Assembly (NCBI GenBank): GCA_042701975.1
Contig: CP170561.1
Location: 4,030,001-4,094,000 of the forward strand
DNA: 64,000 nt
Reading direction: 5' to 3'
Origin: JAFALK01 sp042701975
GTDB taxonomy: Bacteria > Pseudomonadota > Gammaproteobacteria > Burkholderiales > Burkholderiaceae_C
Numbering within the stretch: position 1 is the stretch's first letter; the number at the start of each line of letters is the position of its first letter. The notes below the pieces were generated by a model. It saw only the letters and a program-made list of their open reading frames with translations. It had not been told where the DNA came from and ran no database searches. Shown piece after piece: positions 31,821-39,616 of the stretch. The position numbers and the translations under genes are program-made.

Positions 31821-33746
31821 ATGCATTCGATTCAACAACTCCTGCGCCGCGCTGCGCCCGGCCTGACGGCCACGCTCGCTGCGGCCGTGCTCGTCGCCTG
31901 CGGCGGTGGCGGTGGCACTTCAACCGGCAGCAGCAGCAGCGGGCAATCCACGCCCAACCCACCCACCAGCTCTGCGCAAAGCGTGGTCGAGGGGACCATC
32001 ACCGGCTTCGGCAGCGTGGTCATCGACGGCCAGCGCATCCCGGACACCGGCGCCAAGGTTTCCTTCGCCGACGACCCACAAAAACTCAAGGCCGCCACCT
32101 TAGGCGACCTGCACACGGGCATGCGCGTGCACGCCGAGCTCAAGGACGGCGTCCTGCAGAACCTGGTTGTCAACTTCGCCCTGGTGGGCACGGTCGGCAA
32201 CATCAGCACCTCGGCCAGCACGCTGACGGTGTTCGGGCAGACCATCAAGATCCAGACGACGGGCGACCTGCCCACCGTGTTCGATGGCTTCTCCGGCCTC
32301 TCCGATCTGAGCGTCGGCGATCTGGTCAAGGTCTCGGGCGTCGTGGCCGGTGATGGCAGCATCACGGCCTCGCGGATCGAGCGGCGACAGCCCGAGGCGG
32401 GCCAGCTGTTCCGCCTCAGCGGTGCCGTGCAGGGCCTCGACAGCACGAACAAGCGCTTCTCGCTGGCCGGCAACACCGGCGTGCTGATCGACTACTCGCA
32501 GGCCAAGCTGCTGCCTGAAGGCGCGGTGCTGGAAAACGGCAAGCTCGTGAGCCTCGTCTCCACCCAGGCGCCGAGCAGCTCTGGAGGTCAGAACCTGCTG
32601 GTGGCCAGCGCCATCGAGATCAAGGCCAAGCAGCTGCCCGACGCCACGAACGTGACGGTCGGCGGCGCGATCAATGACTTCCAGAGCCTGGCCTCGATGC
32701 GCATCGGCGACGTGCTGGTGGACGCCAGTGCGGCCACGCTGTCCGACGGCACGACCAGCGCCGACATCGTCAACGGCAACCAGGCCCAGGCGCAAGGCGC
32801 GCTGGTCAGCGGCGTGCTCAAAGCCAAGACGCTCAAGGTGTTCAAGCCCGCAACACCCGTCAGCGCACTGCTGATCGGCCAGATCACGGACTTCGTCTCG
32901 CTCTCCAGCTTCAACCTGCGCGGCACGACGGTCGACGCGAGCCAGGCCACCTTCACCAAGGGCCAGGCCAGCGATCTGGCCAGCGGCACCTGGGTCACGG
33001 TCAAGGGCAAGCTGACGTCCAACGGCGTCAAGGCCGACACCATCGAAGTCCAGCCGCCGCCAGCCAGCACGCCCACCAAGCTGACGGGCACGATCAGCGG
33101 CCTGTCGCTGGACACGCGCAAGTTCTCCCTGCTAGGCACGACGGTGACCTGGGCGGACGGCGTGAAGTTCAGCCCAGACGGCAAGACCGTCGCCAATCTC
33201 GTGAACGGCGTGACGGTGGCCGTGGAAGGCAGCTATTCGGCCGACACCGGCGTGTTCACCGCCACCAGCATCCAGGTGCAGAGCACGACCGGCGCCACGC
33301 GAACCCTCGGCTTCTCCGGCGTCATCTACGACATCACGAGCACCAGCTTCAAGATCGGCAGCTACACCGTCACCCTGGGCGGCAACACCGTGCTGCAGCC
33401 CACGGGCACGCAGCTGGCGGACCTGAAGAACGGCGTGCGCGTGTCGGTCAAGGTCACCGTGACAGGCGATACCGCTCACCCGACGCTGACCGCCTTCAGC
33501 ATCGAAGTCGAGAAGGCCGAGACCGACGCGAGCGGCAACGCCTACGTCTACCTCGGCGGCCTGATCAACGACTTTGTCAGCAGCTCCAACTTCAAGGTCG
33601 GCAGCCAGGCCATCGATGCCAGCGGCGAGGTCAGCTTCGTGGACGGCGACGCGAGCAAGCTGGCCAACGGTGCCAAAGTCGAGATCAAGGGCACGGTCGT
33701 TGACGGCGTGCTCAAGGCCAAGGTCGTGCACTTCATGCCCGGCTGA
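31821..33746 (+). CDS. DUF5666-type repeat lipoprotein
   Basis: A 641-residue lipoprotein. The signal (about 1-28) ends in the lipobox LVAC, followed by a Gly/Ser linker (about 29-52). The rest is about eight tandem beta-rich units of 60-80 residues, each beginning like GTITGFGSVVIDG, GAINDFQSLASMRIGD, GQITDFVSLSSFNLRG, GTISGLSLDTRKFSLLG or GLINDFVSSSNFKVGS and ending with a valine-rich strand (e.g. VKVSG, VTVKGKL). This matches the DUF5666 repeat, which resembles OB-like barrels. It is probably anchored in the outer membrane. Function is unknown. ATG 31821 is chosen for its GAGGAG site and for placing the lipobox correctly. Confidence 0.82.
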   Translation: MHSIQQLLRRAAPGLTATLAAAVLVACGGGGGTSTGSSSSGQSTPNPPTSSAQSVVEGTITGFGSVVIDGQRIPDTGAKVSFADDPQKLKAATLGDLHTGMRVHAELKDGVLQNLVVNFALVGTVGNISTSASTLTVFGQTIKIQTTGDLPTVFDGFSGLSDLSVGDLVKVSGVVAGDGSITASRIERRQPEAGQLFRLSGAVQGLDSTNKRFSLAGNTGVLIDYSQAKLLPEGAVLENGKLVSLVSTQAPSSSGGQNLLVASAIEIKAKQLPDATNVTVGGAINDFQSLASMRIGDVLVDASAATLSDGTTSADIVNGNQAQAQGALVSGVLKAKTLKVFKPATPVSALLIGQITDFVSLSSFNLRGTTVDASQATFTKGQASDLASGTWVTVKGKLTSNGVKADTIEVQPPPASTPTKLTGTISGLSLDTRKFSLLGTTVTWADGVKFSPDGKTVANLVNGVTVAVEGSYSADTGVFTATSIQVQSTTGATRTLGFSGVIYDITSTSFKIGSYTVTLGGNTVLQPTGTQLADLKNGVRVSVKVTVTGDTAHPTLTAFSIEVEKAETDASGNAYVYLGGLINDFVSSSNFKVGSQAIDASGEVSFVDGDASKLANGAKVEIKGTVVDGVLKAKVVHFMPG

Positions 33747-33760
33747 TCTGCAGCGCCCAT

Positions 33761-33796
33761 AAAAAAAGGCCGTGCCGCGAGGCATGGCCCTTTTGC
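33761..33796. terminator. Bidirectional terminator
   Basis: Seven A (33761-33767) precede GGCCGTGCC (33768-33776), loop GCGA, and GGCATGGCC (33781-33789) with one G-T wobble, then CTTTTGCTTT. It ends the DUF5666 gene and the convergent deaminase operon. Confidence 0.85.
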
Positions 33797-33818
33797 TTTG
33801 CGCAGCGACAGGCGGCGA

Positions 33819-35132
33819 TCAGCGCTCGGTCTTCATCCGCTGGACGATCTCGTTGGCCTTGTTCACCAGCGCGCGGGTGTCGAAGCTCTTCACCTCGCGG
33901 TTTTCCAGCACGCGGCAGCCGCCGATCCAGACATCGCTCACATGCTCGCGGCCCGCCACGTAGACAAGCTGCGCAGCCGGGTCGTAGACCGGCTGGCACT
34001 CGAGCGCCGCGAGCGAGACGGCCGTCACATCGGCCAGCTTGCCCACCTCGAGTGAGCCCAGCTCGTCGCCGCGGCCCATGGCCTTGGCGGCGCGGATCGT
34101 CGCCATCTCCAGCGCCGTGCGGGCGCTGACGGTCAGCGGATCACCGCTGGCGCCCTTGGCCAGCAGCGCGGCCGAACGGATCTCGCCAAACATGTCCTGG
34201 CGGTTGTTGGAAGCCGCGCCATCCGTGCCGAGCAGCGTGTTCACACCGGCAGCTTCCAGCGCACGAACGGGCTGGATGCCCGAGGCGAGCTTGAGGTTGC
34301 TGTTGGGGTTGTGGACGAGGTGCACCTTGTTCTTCGCCATCAGCTCGATCTCGCCCTCGTTGAGGTGGACCATGTGCACGGCGATCATGCGCTCGTTCAT
34401 CAGGCCCAGCTTGGCCAGGCGCTCGATCGGACGCACGCCGAACTGCTTGATGCTGCCTTCGATCTCGTCCAGCGTTTCGTGGATGTGGCAGTGGATCTGC
34501 AGGTCGTGCTTCTCGGCCAGCTCGCGCAGGGCCGTGAAGGTTTCATCCGACACCGTGTAGGGCGCGTGCGGCGAGCTGGTCCAGTCCAGCAGCTTCTCGC
34601 CCTTGAACTGCTCGTACGCGGCCAGGCCCTTGGCGATGTAGTCCTGCGCGTTGGCGGCGTAGCCCGTCGGAAAGTCGATCACATTGATGGACACGCCGGC
34701 ACGGATGCCGGAATCGATCGCCGCCCGCGCCATCGCGGTCGGGAAGAAGTACATGTCGTTCAGGTAGGTCACGCCGCCGCGCAGGGCCTCGGCGGCCGAG
34801 AGCATGGAGCCGGTGTGGACCCAGTCTTCGCTGACCCACTTCTTCTCCAGCGGCCAGATGTGGTTGTTCAGCCAGTCCATCAGACCCAGGTCGTCCGCCA
34901 CGCCGCGCAGCAGGCTCATGGCCGAGTGGGTGTGGCCGTTGATCAGGCCGGGGATCAGCACGTGGTCACCCAGCTCCACGCGTTCGGCATTGGCGTACTT
35001 GGCCTCGGCATCAGCCCAGGGCAGCACGGCGGCAATGCGCTCGCCTTCGATCACGAGCGCGTGTTCGGTCAGCAGTTCGCTGCCGGGCGCCATCGTGAGC
35101 ATCCAGCGGGCTTTGAGGATCTTGGTCGTCAT
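33819..35132 (-). CDS. TRZ/ATZ-family amidohydrolase (probable nucleoside/MTA deaminase)
   Basis: A 437-residue metal-dependent hydrolase of the cytosine/adenosine deaminase-like superfamily, related to MtaD and SsnA. Metal ligands: LINGHTHSAM (His-x-His, about 66-69), QIHCHIHET (about 215-223), VHMVHLNEGE (about 248-257) and LLGTDGAASNN (Asp, about 300). The length and motifs fit 5'-methylthioadenosine/S-adenosylhomocysteine deaminase-type enzymes. It lies last in an operon with nucleoside hydrolase and ribokinase, which favours deamination of a purine nucleoside. The exact substrate is not readable. Confidence 0.83.
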   Translation of the reverse strand: MTTKILKARWMLTMAPGSELLTEHALVIEGERIAAVLPWADAEAKYANAERVELGDHVLIPGLINGHTHSAMSLLRGVADDLGLMDWLNNHIWPLEKKWVSEDWVHTGSMLSAAEALRGGVTYLNDMYFFPTAMARAAIDSGIRAGVSINVIDFPTGYAANAQDYIAKGLAAYEQFKGEKLLDWTSSPHAPYTVSDETFTALRELAEKHDLQIHCHIHETLDEIEGSIKQFGVRPIERLAKLGLMNERMIAVHMVHLNEGEIELMAKNKVHLVHNPNSNLKLASGIQPVRALEAAGVNTLLGTDGAASNNRQDMFGEIRSAALLAKGASGDPLTVSARTALEMATIRAAKAMGRGDELGSLEVGKLADVTAVSLAALECQPVYDPAAQLVYVAGREHVSDVWIGGCRVLENREVKSFDTRALVNKANEIVQRMKTER

Positions 35133-35151
35133 GGTCGTTGTTCCTTCTACT

Positions 35152-36111
35152 TCAGTCGAACGCGGCGTCGAAGAGGCTCAACACGCGGCCGGCATCGACG
35201 CCGATGCAGACCTTCTGTGCGGGCTTGTCGCTCCATGCCGTGGCGTTGTTGTGGCCGAGGTAGCGATGATCTTGGATCGTCTGCCCTTTGGCGATGCCTT
35301 CCTGCACGACGCGCACGGGCCCGAGTCGGGTCTTGAAGATGCTGTCGTCGATGGCATAGGCGATGGCACTGGCGTCGTGGCAGTAGATGCCCTCGATGCC
35401 GGCCACGCGGTGATAGAAGCCCTGGTAGTGCCGGCTGATGTGCCAGAAGAAGTCGCCCACCTTGCCGCCGCGGCCCCGCAACTTCGCCAGGTGCTTCTCG
35501 CTCATCACCACTTCGTGCGTGACGTCCAGGCCGATGATGGCCACCGGCCAGTTCGCGGTCAGCACTTCATCGGCGGCCAGCGGGTCGGCAATGATGTTGG
35601 CCTCGGCCACGGGCGTGACGTTGCCGCTGTGGCCGTTCATGCCGAAGGCGCCGCCCATGATGATCACTTCCTTGACCTTGCCCGCGATCGAAGGATCGTG
35701 GCGCAGCGCGAGCGCCAGGTTGGTCATCGGGCCGACGGCGATCAGCGTGATCTTGCCGGGCTCGGCGTTGACCATGTCGCAGATCAGCTGGTGTGCGGGG
35801 CGCGGATCCAGCGGCACGGCCGGGCCGGCCTGGTCCGCCATGCCACCGAGGCCGTCGCCGCCGTGGACAAAGTCGGGATAGTGCGGCTCCTCCGTCGCGT
35901 TCAGCGCGCGCGACGCACCGGCCGCGACGGGCAGGTCGGGCATGCCGAACAGACCCGCCAGCCCGCGCGCGTTGCGCGTGGTGGTGGTCACGGCAGCGTT
36001 GCCGTAGATCGAAGTCACGGCGCGCAGCCGGATGGCCGGCGAACGCGCCAGCAGGTACAGCGCCATGGCATCGTCGATGCCAGGGTCGGTGTCGAAGATC
36101 ACGTCTCTCAT
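35152..36111 (-). CDS. Ribonucleoside hydrolase (inosine-uridine preferring type)
   Basis: A 319-residue nucleoside hydrolase that splits a ribonucleoside into base and ribose. The calcium/active-site loop DTDPGIDDAMA (about 7-17) is intact, with the later catalytic-region motifs LNATEEPHYPDFVHGGDGLG (about 70-89), TLIAVGPMTNLALAL and MGGAFGMNGHSGNVTPVAEAN (within about 150-172; quoted parts only) and the C-terminal GIYCHDASAIAYA. It follows ribokinase by 10 bp and precedes the deaminase by 19 bp on the minus strand, matching a salvage route nucleoside to ribose to ribose-5-phosphate. Confidence 0.92.
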   Translation of the reverse strand: MRDVIFDTDPGIDDAMALYLLARSPAIRLRAVTSIYGNAAVTTTTRNARGLAGLFGMPDLPVAAGASRALNATEEPHYPDFVHGGDGLGGMADQAGPAVPLDPRPAHQLICDMVNAEPGKITLIAVGPMTNLALALRHDPSIAGKVKEVIIMGGAFGMNGHSGNVTPVAEANIIADPLAADEVLTANWPVAIIGLDVTHEVVMSEKHLAKLRGRGGKVGDFFWHISRHYQGFYHRVAGIEGIYCHDASAIAYAIDDSIFKTRLGPVRVVQEGIAKGQTIQDHRYLGHNNATAWSDKPAQKVCIGVDAGRVLSLFDAAFD

Positions 36112-36121
36112 GTCTACAACC

Positions 36122-37042
36122 TCAGGAGAATTCAGCGCCCAGTTCGGCGCGCTTGGGCATGGCGCTCTGTACGCCGCTGCGGCTCACGGCAATCGCCGCC
36201 GCCGCCTGGCCCAGGCGGATGGCTTCGGGCGCGCCACGGCCTTCGGCCAGACCCGTCGCCAGGCCGCCCACAAAGGTATCGCCGGCACCGACGGTGTCAA
36301 CGGCATGGACCTTGGTGGCGGCATAGCGCTGGATTCCGGCGGCGTTGCACAGCAGCGCGCCCTCCCCGCCCAGGGTCACCAGCACGGTCTTGGGGCCACG
36401 CGCCAGCAGGGCCTTGGCAGCGGCTTGCACATCGGACAGGCCGGAGAGCTGCTCGGCCTCGGTCTCGTTCAGCACCAGCCAGTCGGTCAGCGGCAGCAGG
36501 CCCTCTTCCAGCGGCAGCGCCGGGGCAGCATTGAGCACCGTGATGCGGCCAGCGGCCCGCGCAATCTCGAAAGCGCGGCGGATTGGGGGCTGCGGCACCT
36601 CCAACTGGGCCACGACAACGTTTGCGGATTGCAGTTCATAGGCAGCCACGTCGACGTCATCTGCCCGCAGGTCTGCGTTCGAGCCCGGGATCACGACGAT
36701 GGCGTTCTCGCCACCCTCGCTGGCCACCATGATGACGGCGATGCCGGGGAGTGCCTGCGGGTCGCGCAAGCCGCCAAAGGCCACGCCCTCGCTCGCCAAC
36801 GCAGCCAGCAGTGTCTCGCCATGTTCGCGGGTGCCGACGCGCGAGACGAAGCTGACCGATGCGCCCAGTCGCGAAGCAGCAACGGCCTGGTTGGCACCCT
36901 TGCCTCCCGGCGCCGCGACGAAGGTTTCGCCCATCAGTGTTTCGCCGGGCGCGGGCAGGCGGCGCGAGTGCGACACCATGTCCATGTTGATGCTGCCGAC
37001 GACGGCCACGCGCGGAGCGTTCGTTTTGTCTTGTTTTGTCAT
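36122..37042 (-). CDS. rbsK: Ribokinase
   Basis: A 306-residue PfkB-family sugar kinase. The N-terminal VVGSINMDMV and substrate motif APGGKGANQAVAASRLGA (about 43-60) and the C-terminal anion-hole/catalytic base motif DTVGAGDTFVGGLATGL (about 245-261) mark it as ribokinase. It phosphorylates ribose at O5. Start ATG 37042 overlaps the LacI-family gene by 4 bp (ATGA). Unlike rbs operons, no RbsDACB transporter is present, which fits use of ribose released inside the cell by the nucleoside hydrolase next door. Confidence 0.92.
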   Translation of the reverse strand: MTKQDKTNAPRVAVVGSINMDMVSHSRRLPAPGETLMGETFVAAPGGKGANQAVAASRLGASVSFVSRVGTREHGETLLAALASEGVAFGGLRDPQALPGIAVIMVASEGGENAIVVIPGSNADLRADDVDVAAYELQSANVVVAQLEVPQPPIRRAFEIARAAGRITVLNAAPALPLEEGLLPLTDWLVLNETEAEQLSGLSDVQAAAKALLARGPKTVLVTLGGEGALLCNAAGIQRYAATKVHAVDTVGAGDTFVGGLATGLAEGRGAPEAIRLGQAAAAIAVSRSGVQSAMPKRAELGAEFS

Positions 37043-38055
37043 TCGTTCTTTTTCCTTGGCGGGGCGGCCGTGCTTTCGCGCAGGGTCAGGCGCGGATTGA
37101 GCAAGACCTCCTTGAGGGCCATGTCCGGATTGTCGATGCGTTCGATCAGCGCGCGGCCGGCTTCTCGTCCAAGTTGTTGGACGGGCACACCCACGCTAGT
37201 AAGTGCGGGCAGCACATAACGGCTCATTTCGATGTCATCGAAGCCCACGACCGAGAAGCGCTGCGGCACGGTGCGGCCGGCCTCGGCGGCGGCTCGCAGC
37301 ACGCCGTAGGCCATCATGTCGTTGGACGAGAAGACGGCCGTGACCTCGGGCCGCTGGGCCAGCAGCCGGCGCGCGGCGATGTGGCCGCCGGCGCTGGAGA
37401 AGTCGCTCTCAAAGACCAGGCTGTCGTCCGCGACCAGGCCCGCAGCCAGCATGGCGGTACGCCAGCCAGCCACGCGCTCGCGCGAGACGGCGAACTGCTG
37501 CGGCCCGCTGATGCAGGCGATGTGGCGGTGGCCGATCTCGATCAGGTGCTCCACGGCCGAACGCGCCCCACCTTCGTTGTGCACGGCCACGCGGTCCGCA
37601 CGCACGCCGGGCACGAGGCGGTCCACGGTGACGCTGGGCAGCTTGGCCAGGCTGAAGATGCGGGCCAGGGCTTCGTCGTCGCCGGCCGAGGACAGCAGCA
37701 GACCATCCACGCGCTTTTCCAGCAGCGTCCGCATGTACTGCTGCTGGTGGCGCGGATCGTTGTCGGAATTGCAAATCAGCACCGAATAGCCGGCCTGGCG
37801 GCAGGCTTCCTCGACCCCGCAGACCAGCTCGCCGAAGAACGGGTTCTGCACATTGGGCACCAGCACGCCGACGGTCTTGGTCTCGCTCTTGCGAAGCGAC
37901 CGGGCCACAGCGCTGGGCAGGTAGCCGATCTCCTCCACGGCCGCGAGCACGCGGGCGCGCGCCTCCGGGCTGACCGGCCTCGTGTCATTGAGGACGTGGG
38001 ACACGGTGGTGAAGGAGACGCCGGCCAGGGCCGCCACGTCTTTGATGGTGCTCAC
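37039..38055 (-). CDS. LacI-family transcriptional regulator of the nucleoside/ribose operon
   Basis: A 338-residue LacI/GalR regulator, normal length. The HTH at the very N-terminus reads STIKDVAALAGVSFTTVSHV and the hinge YLPSAVARSL. The ligand domain shows GVLVPNVQNPFFGELVCGVE and VFSSNDMMAYGVLRAA. It starts with GTG (CAC at 38053-38055), supported by HTH position. It is the first gene of the operon with ribokinase, nucleoside hydrolase and deaminase; ribose or a nucleoside is the likely effector. A clear CG-centred LacI operator was not found in the 45 bp upstream. Confidence 0.9.
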   Translation of the reverse strand: MSTIKDVAALAGVSFTTVSHVLNDTRPVSPEARARVLAAVEEIGYLPSAVARSLRKSETKTVGVLVPNVQNPFFGELVCGVEEACRQAGYSVLICNSDNDPRHQQQYMRTLLEKRVDGLLLSSAGDDEALARIFSLAKLPSVTVDRLVPGVRADRVAVHNEGGARSAVEHLIEIGHRHIACISGPQQFAVSRERVAGWRTAMLAAGLVADDSLVFESDFSSAGGHIAARRLLAQRPEVTAVFSSNDMMAYGVLRAAAEAGRTVPQRFSVVGFDDIEMSRYVLPALTSVGVPVQQLGREAGRALIERIDNPDMALKEVLLNPRLTLRESTAAPPRKKNE

Positions 38056-38103
38056 GAGGGCGGGTTCTTGTTGTGATGGGCGGGCCGAGCATATCCCAAC
38101 AAG

Positions 38104-38125
38104 AAAGGCACCCGTAGGTGCCTTT
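38104..38125 (-). terminator. Terminator after the desaturase gene
   Basis: A perfect 9-bp stem AAAGGCACC (38104-38112) / GGTGCCTTT (38117-38125) with loop CGTA; on the minus strand it is followed by CTTGTTG. It lies between the desaturase stop and the LacI-family start. Confidence 0.7.
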
Positions 38126-38169
38126 ATCGTGGGTTCAGCCGGGGGAGCAGCGGGTTTCCCCGCCGAACC

Positions 38170-39399
38170 TCAGGCGTGAGCCGTGCGCAGCGCCAGCGAG
38201 AAACTGCGCAGTTCGGCGATGCCGCTGGCCTCGGCGCGGTGGCACCAGTCCTTCAAATCGACGACGAGCTGCTCGGCCGAGACATTGGTGCGCGTCCACA
38301 GCTGGCGCAGCTCTTCACGCATCGTGACCAGCTTGTCCAGTGCCGGGCTGGCGGCGCGGGCGTGGGCAAGCTCACCGTGCACGTCGGCCGGGATCTTGTC
38401 TTCGTCGCGGTGCAGCCAGCGCTTGGCCAGCTTGAACTGCTTGAACTTGGCGGTCTGCTGAGCACCTTCAGCCCTCAGGCGTGCCAGCTCTTCCGAGCAG
38501 GTGGCCTGCAGCTTGCGGGCGTACGAGGCCATGACTTCGTAGCGGTTGGTGATGACGGCGTCCAGCGTCTGCTTGTCTGCAGCGCGGATCTCGCCCACCT
38601 GCAGGCGCGGCGCGGTCTTGCGGACCTTGGCCCAGCCGATGGCTTCGAAGGCGCGGATGTACACCCAACCGATGTCGAACTCACCCTTCTTGACCGAGAA
38701 CTTGGCCGAGGTCGGGTAGGTGTGGTGGTTGTTGTGCAGCTCTTCGCCGCCGATGAGGATGCCCCACGGCGAGATGTTGGTCGAAGCATCAGGCGCTTCG
38801 AAGTTGCGATAGCCCCAGAAGTGGCCGACGCCGTTGATCACGCCTGCCGCGAAGAACGGGATCCAGGCCATCTGAACGGCCCAGACGGTGGCGCCCAGGG
38901 CGCCGAACAGTGCGACGTTCAGGATCAGCATCAGGCCGACGCCTTGCCAGGAGTAGCGGCTGTACAGGTTGCGCTCGATCCAGTCGTTGGGCACGCCATG
39001 GCTGTACTTGGACAGGGTTTCCTGGTTGCGGGATTCGGCGCGATAGAGCTCGGCGCCTTCCTTCATGACCTTGGACAGGCCACGGGTCTGCGGGCTGTGC
39101 GGGTCTTCTTCGGTTTCGCACTTGGCGTGGTGCTTGCGGTGGATGGCCACCCATTCCTTGGTGACCATGCCGGTGGCGATCCACAGCCAGAAGCGGAAGA
39201 AATGCGAGGGAATCGGACCCAGGTCCAGGGCACGGTGCGCCTGGGCGCGGTGCAGGAAGATCGTCACCGCCGCGATCGTGATGTGCGTGGTGACCAGCGT
39301 GTAGACGATGACTTGCCAGACCGGGAGGTCGAGCAGGCCGCCGTCCAGCCAGTCGGCCAGCGCGTTGAAGATCGTCGAGAGGGAAGAGAGAAGAGTCAT
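38170..39399 (-). CDS. Membrane fatty-acid desaturase with unusual C-terminal tail
   Basis: A 409-residue acyl-CoA/acyl-lipid delta-9 type desaturase. Three di-iron histidine boxes are present: HRAQAH (about 50-55), HRKHHA (about 86-91) and HNNHH (about 224-228), with four hydrophobic segments between. It inserts a double bond in membrane fatty acids. After the catalytic part (about 1-265) there is a charged helical extension. Its last about 50 residues (ELRQLWTRTNVSAEQL, then WCHRAEASGIAELRSFSLAL) resemble the C-terminal end of ISL3-type transposases. A palindromic operator candidate lies upstream at 39427-39450. Confidence 0.88.
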   Translation of the reverse strand: MTLLSSLSTIFNALADWLDGGLLDLPVWQVIVYTLVTTHITIAAVTIFLHRAQAHRALDLGPIPSHFFRFWLWIATGMVTKEWVAIHRKHHAKCETEEDPHSPQTRGLSKVMKEGAELYRAESRNQETLSKYSHGVPNDWIERNLYSRYSWQGVGLMLILNVALFGALGATVWAVQMAWIPFFAAGVINGVGHFWGYRNFEAPDASTNISPWGILIGGEELHNNHHTYPTSAKFSVKKGEFDIGWVYIRAFEAIGWAKVRKTAPRLQVGEIRAADKQTLDAVITNRYEVMASYARKLQATCSEELARLRAEGAQQTAKFKQFKLAKRWLHRDEDKIPADVHGELAHARAASPALDKLVTMREELRQLWTRTNVSAEQLVVDLKDWCHRAEASGIAELRSFSLALRTAHA

Positions 39400-39426
39400 G
39401 CGTTCCTAGCTCCGCACCGGTCAATA

Positions 39427-39450
39427 CGTCCAAATCGTCCAAATTTGGAC
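39427..39450. promoter_or_regulatory. Candidate operator upstream of the desaturase gene
   Basis: A perfect 14-bp palindrome GTCCAAATTTGGAC (39437-39450) is preceded by a direct copy of its left half, so CGTCCAAAT occurs at 39427-39435 and 39436-39444. It starts 28 bp before the desaturase ATG. The regulator is unknown and not adjacent. Confidence 0.55.
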
Positions 39451-39616
39451 GCGACAAGCCCCGGCACCCTATGAAAAGAGGCCTTGATTGTAAGGGAGGA
39501 CAGCCCGGACAGCGCGTGAACTGACCGGGCTACTGGGGCTTTGTTGGGGCTTGCCGCCCTTCTGCAAGGGCTGCAAGAGGGGCCGGCGTGAGGAAGTGCC
39601 GGCCCGTTTGTTGGCA

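Noticed and set aside
38056..38103. LacI operator upstream of the nucleoside/ribose operon
   Set aside because: No CG-centred palindrome of LacI type could be identified in the short upstream stretch.
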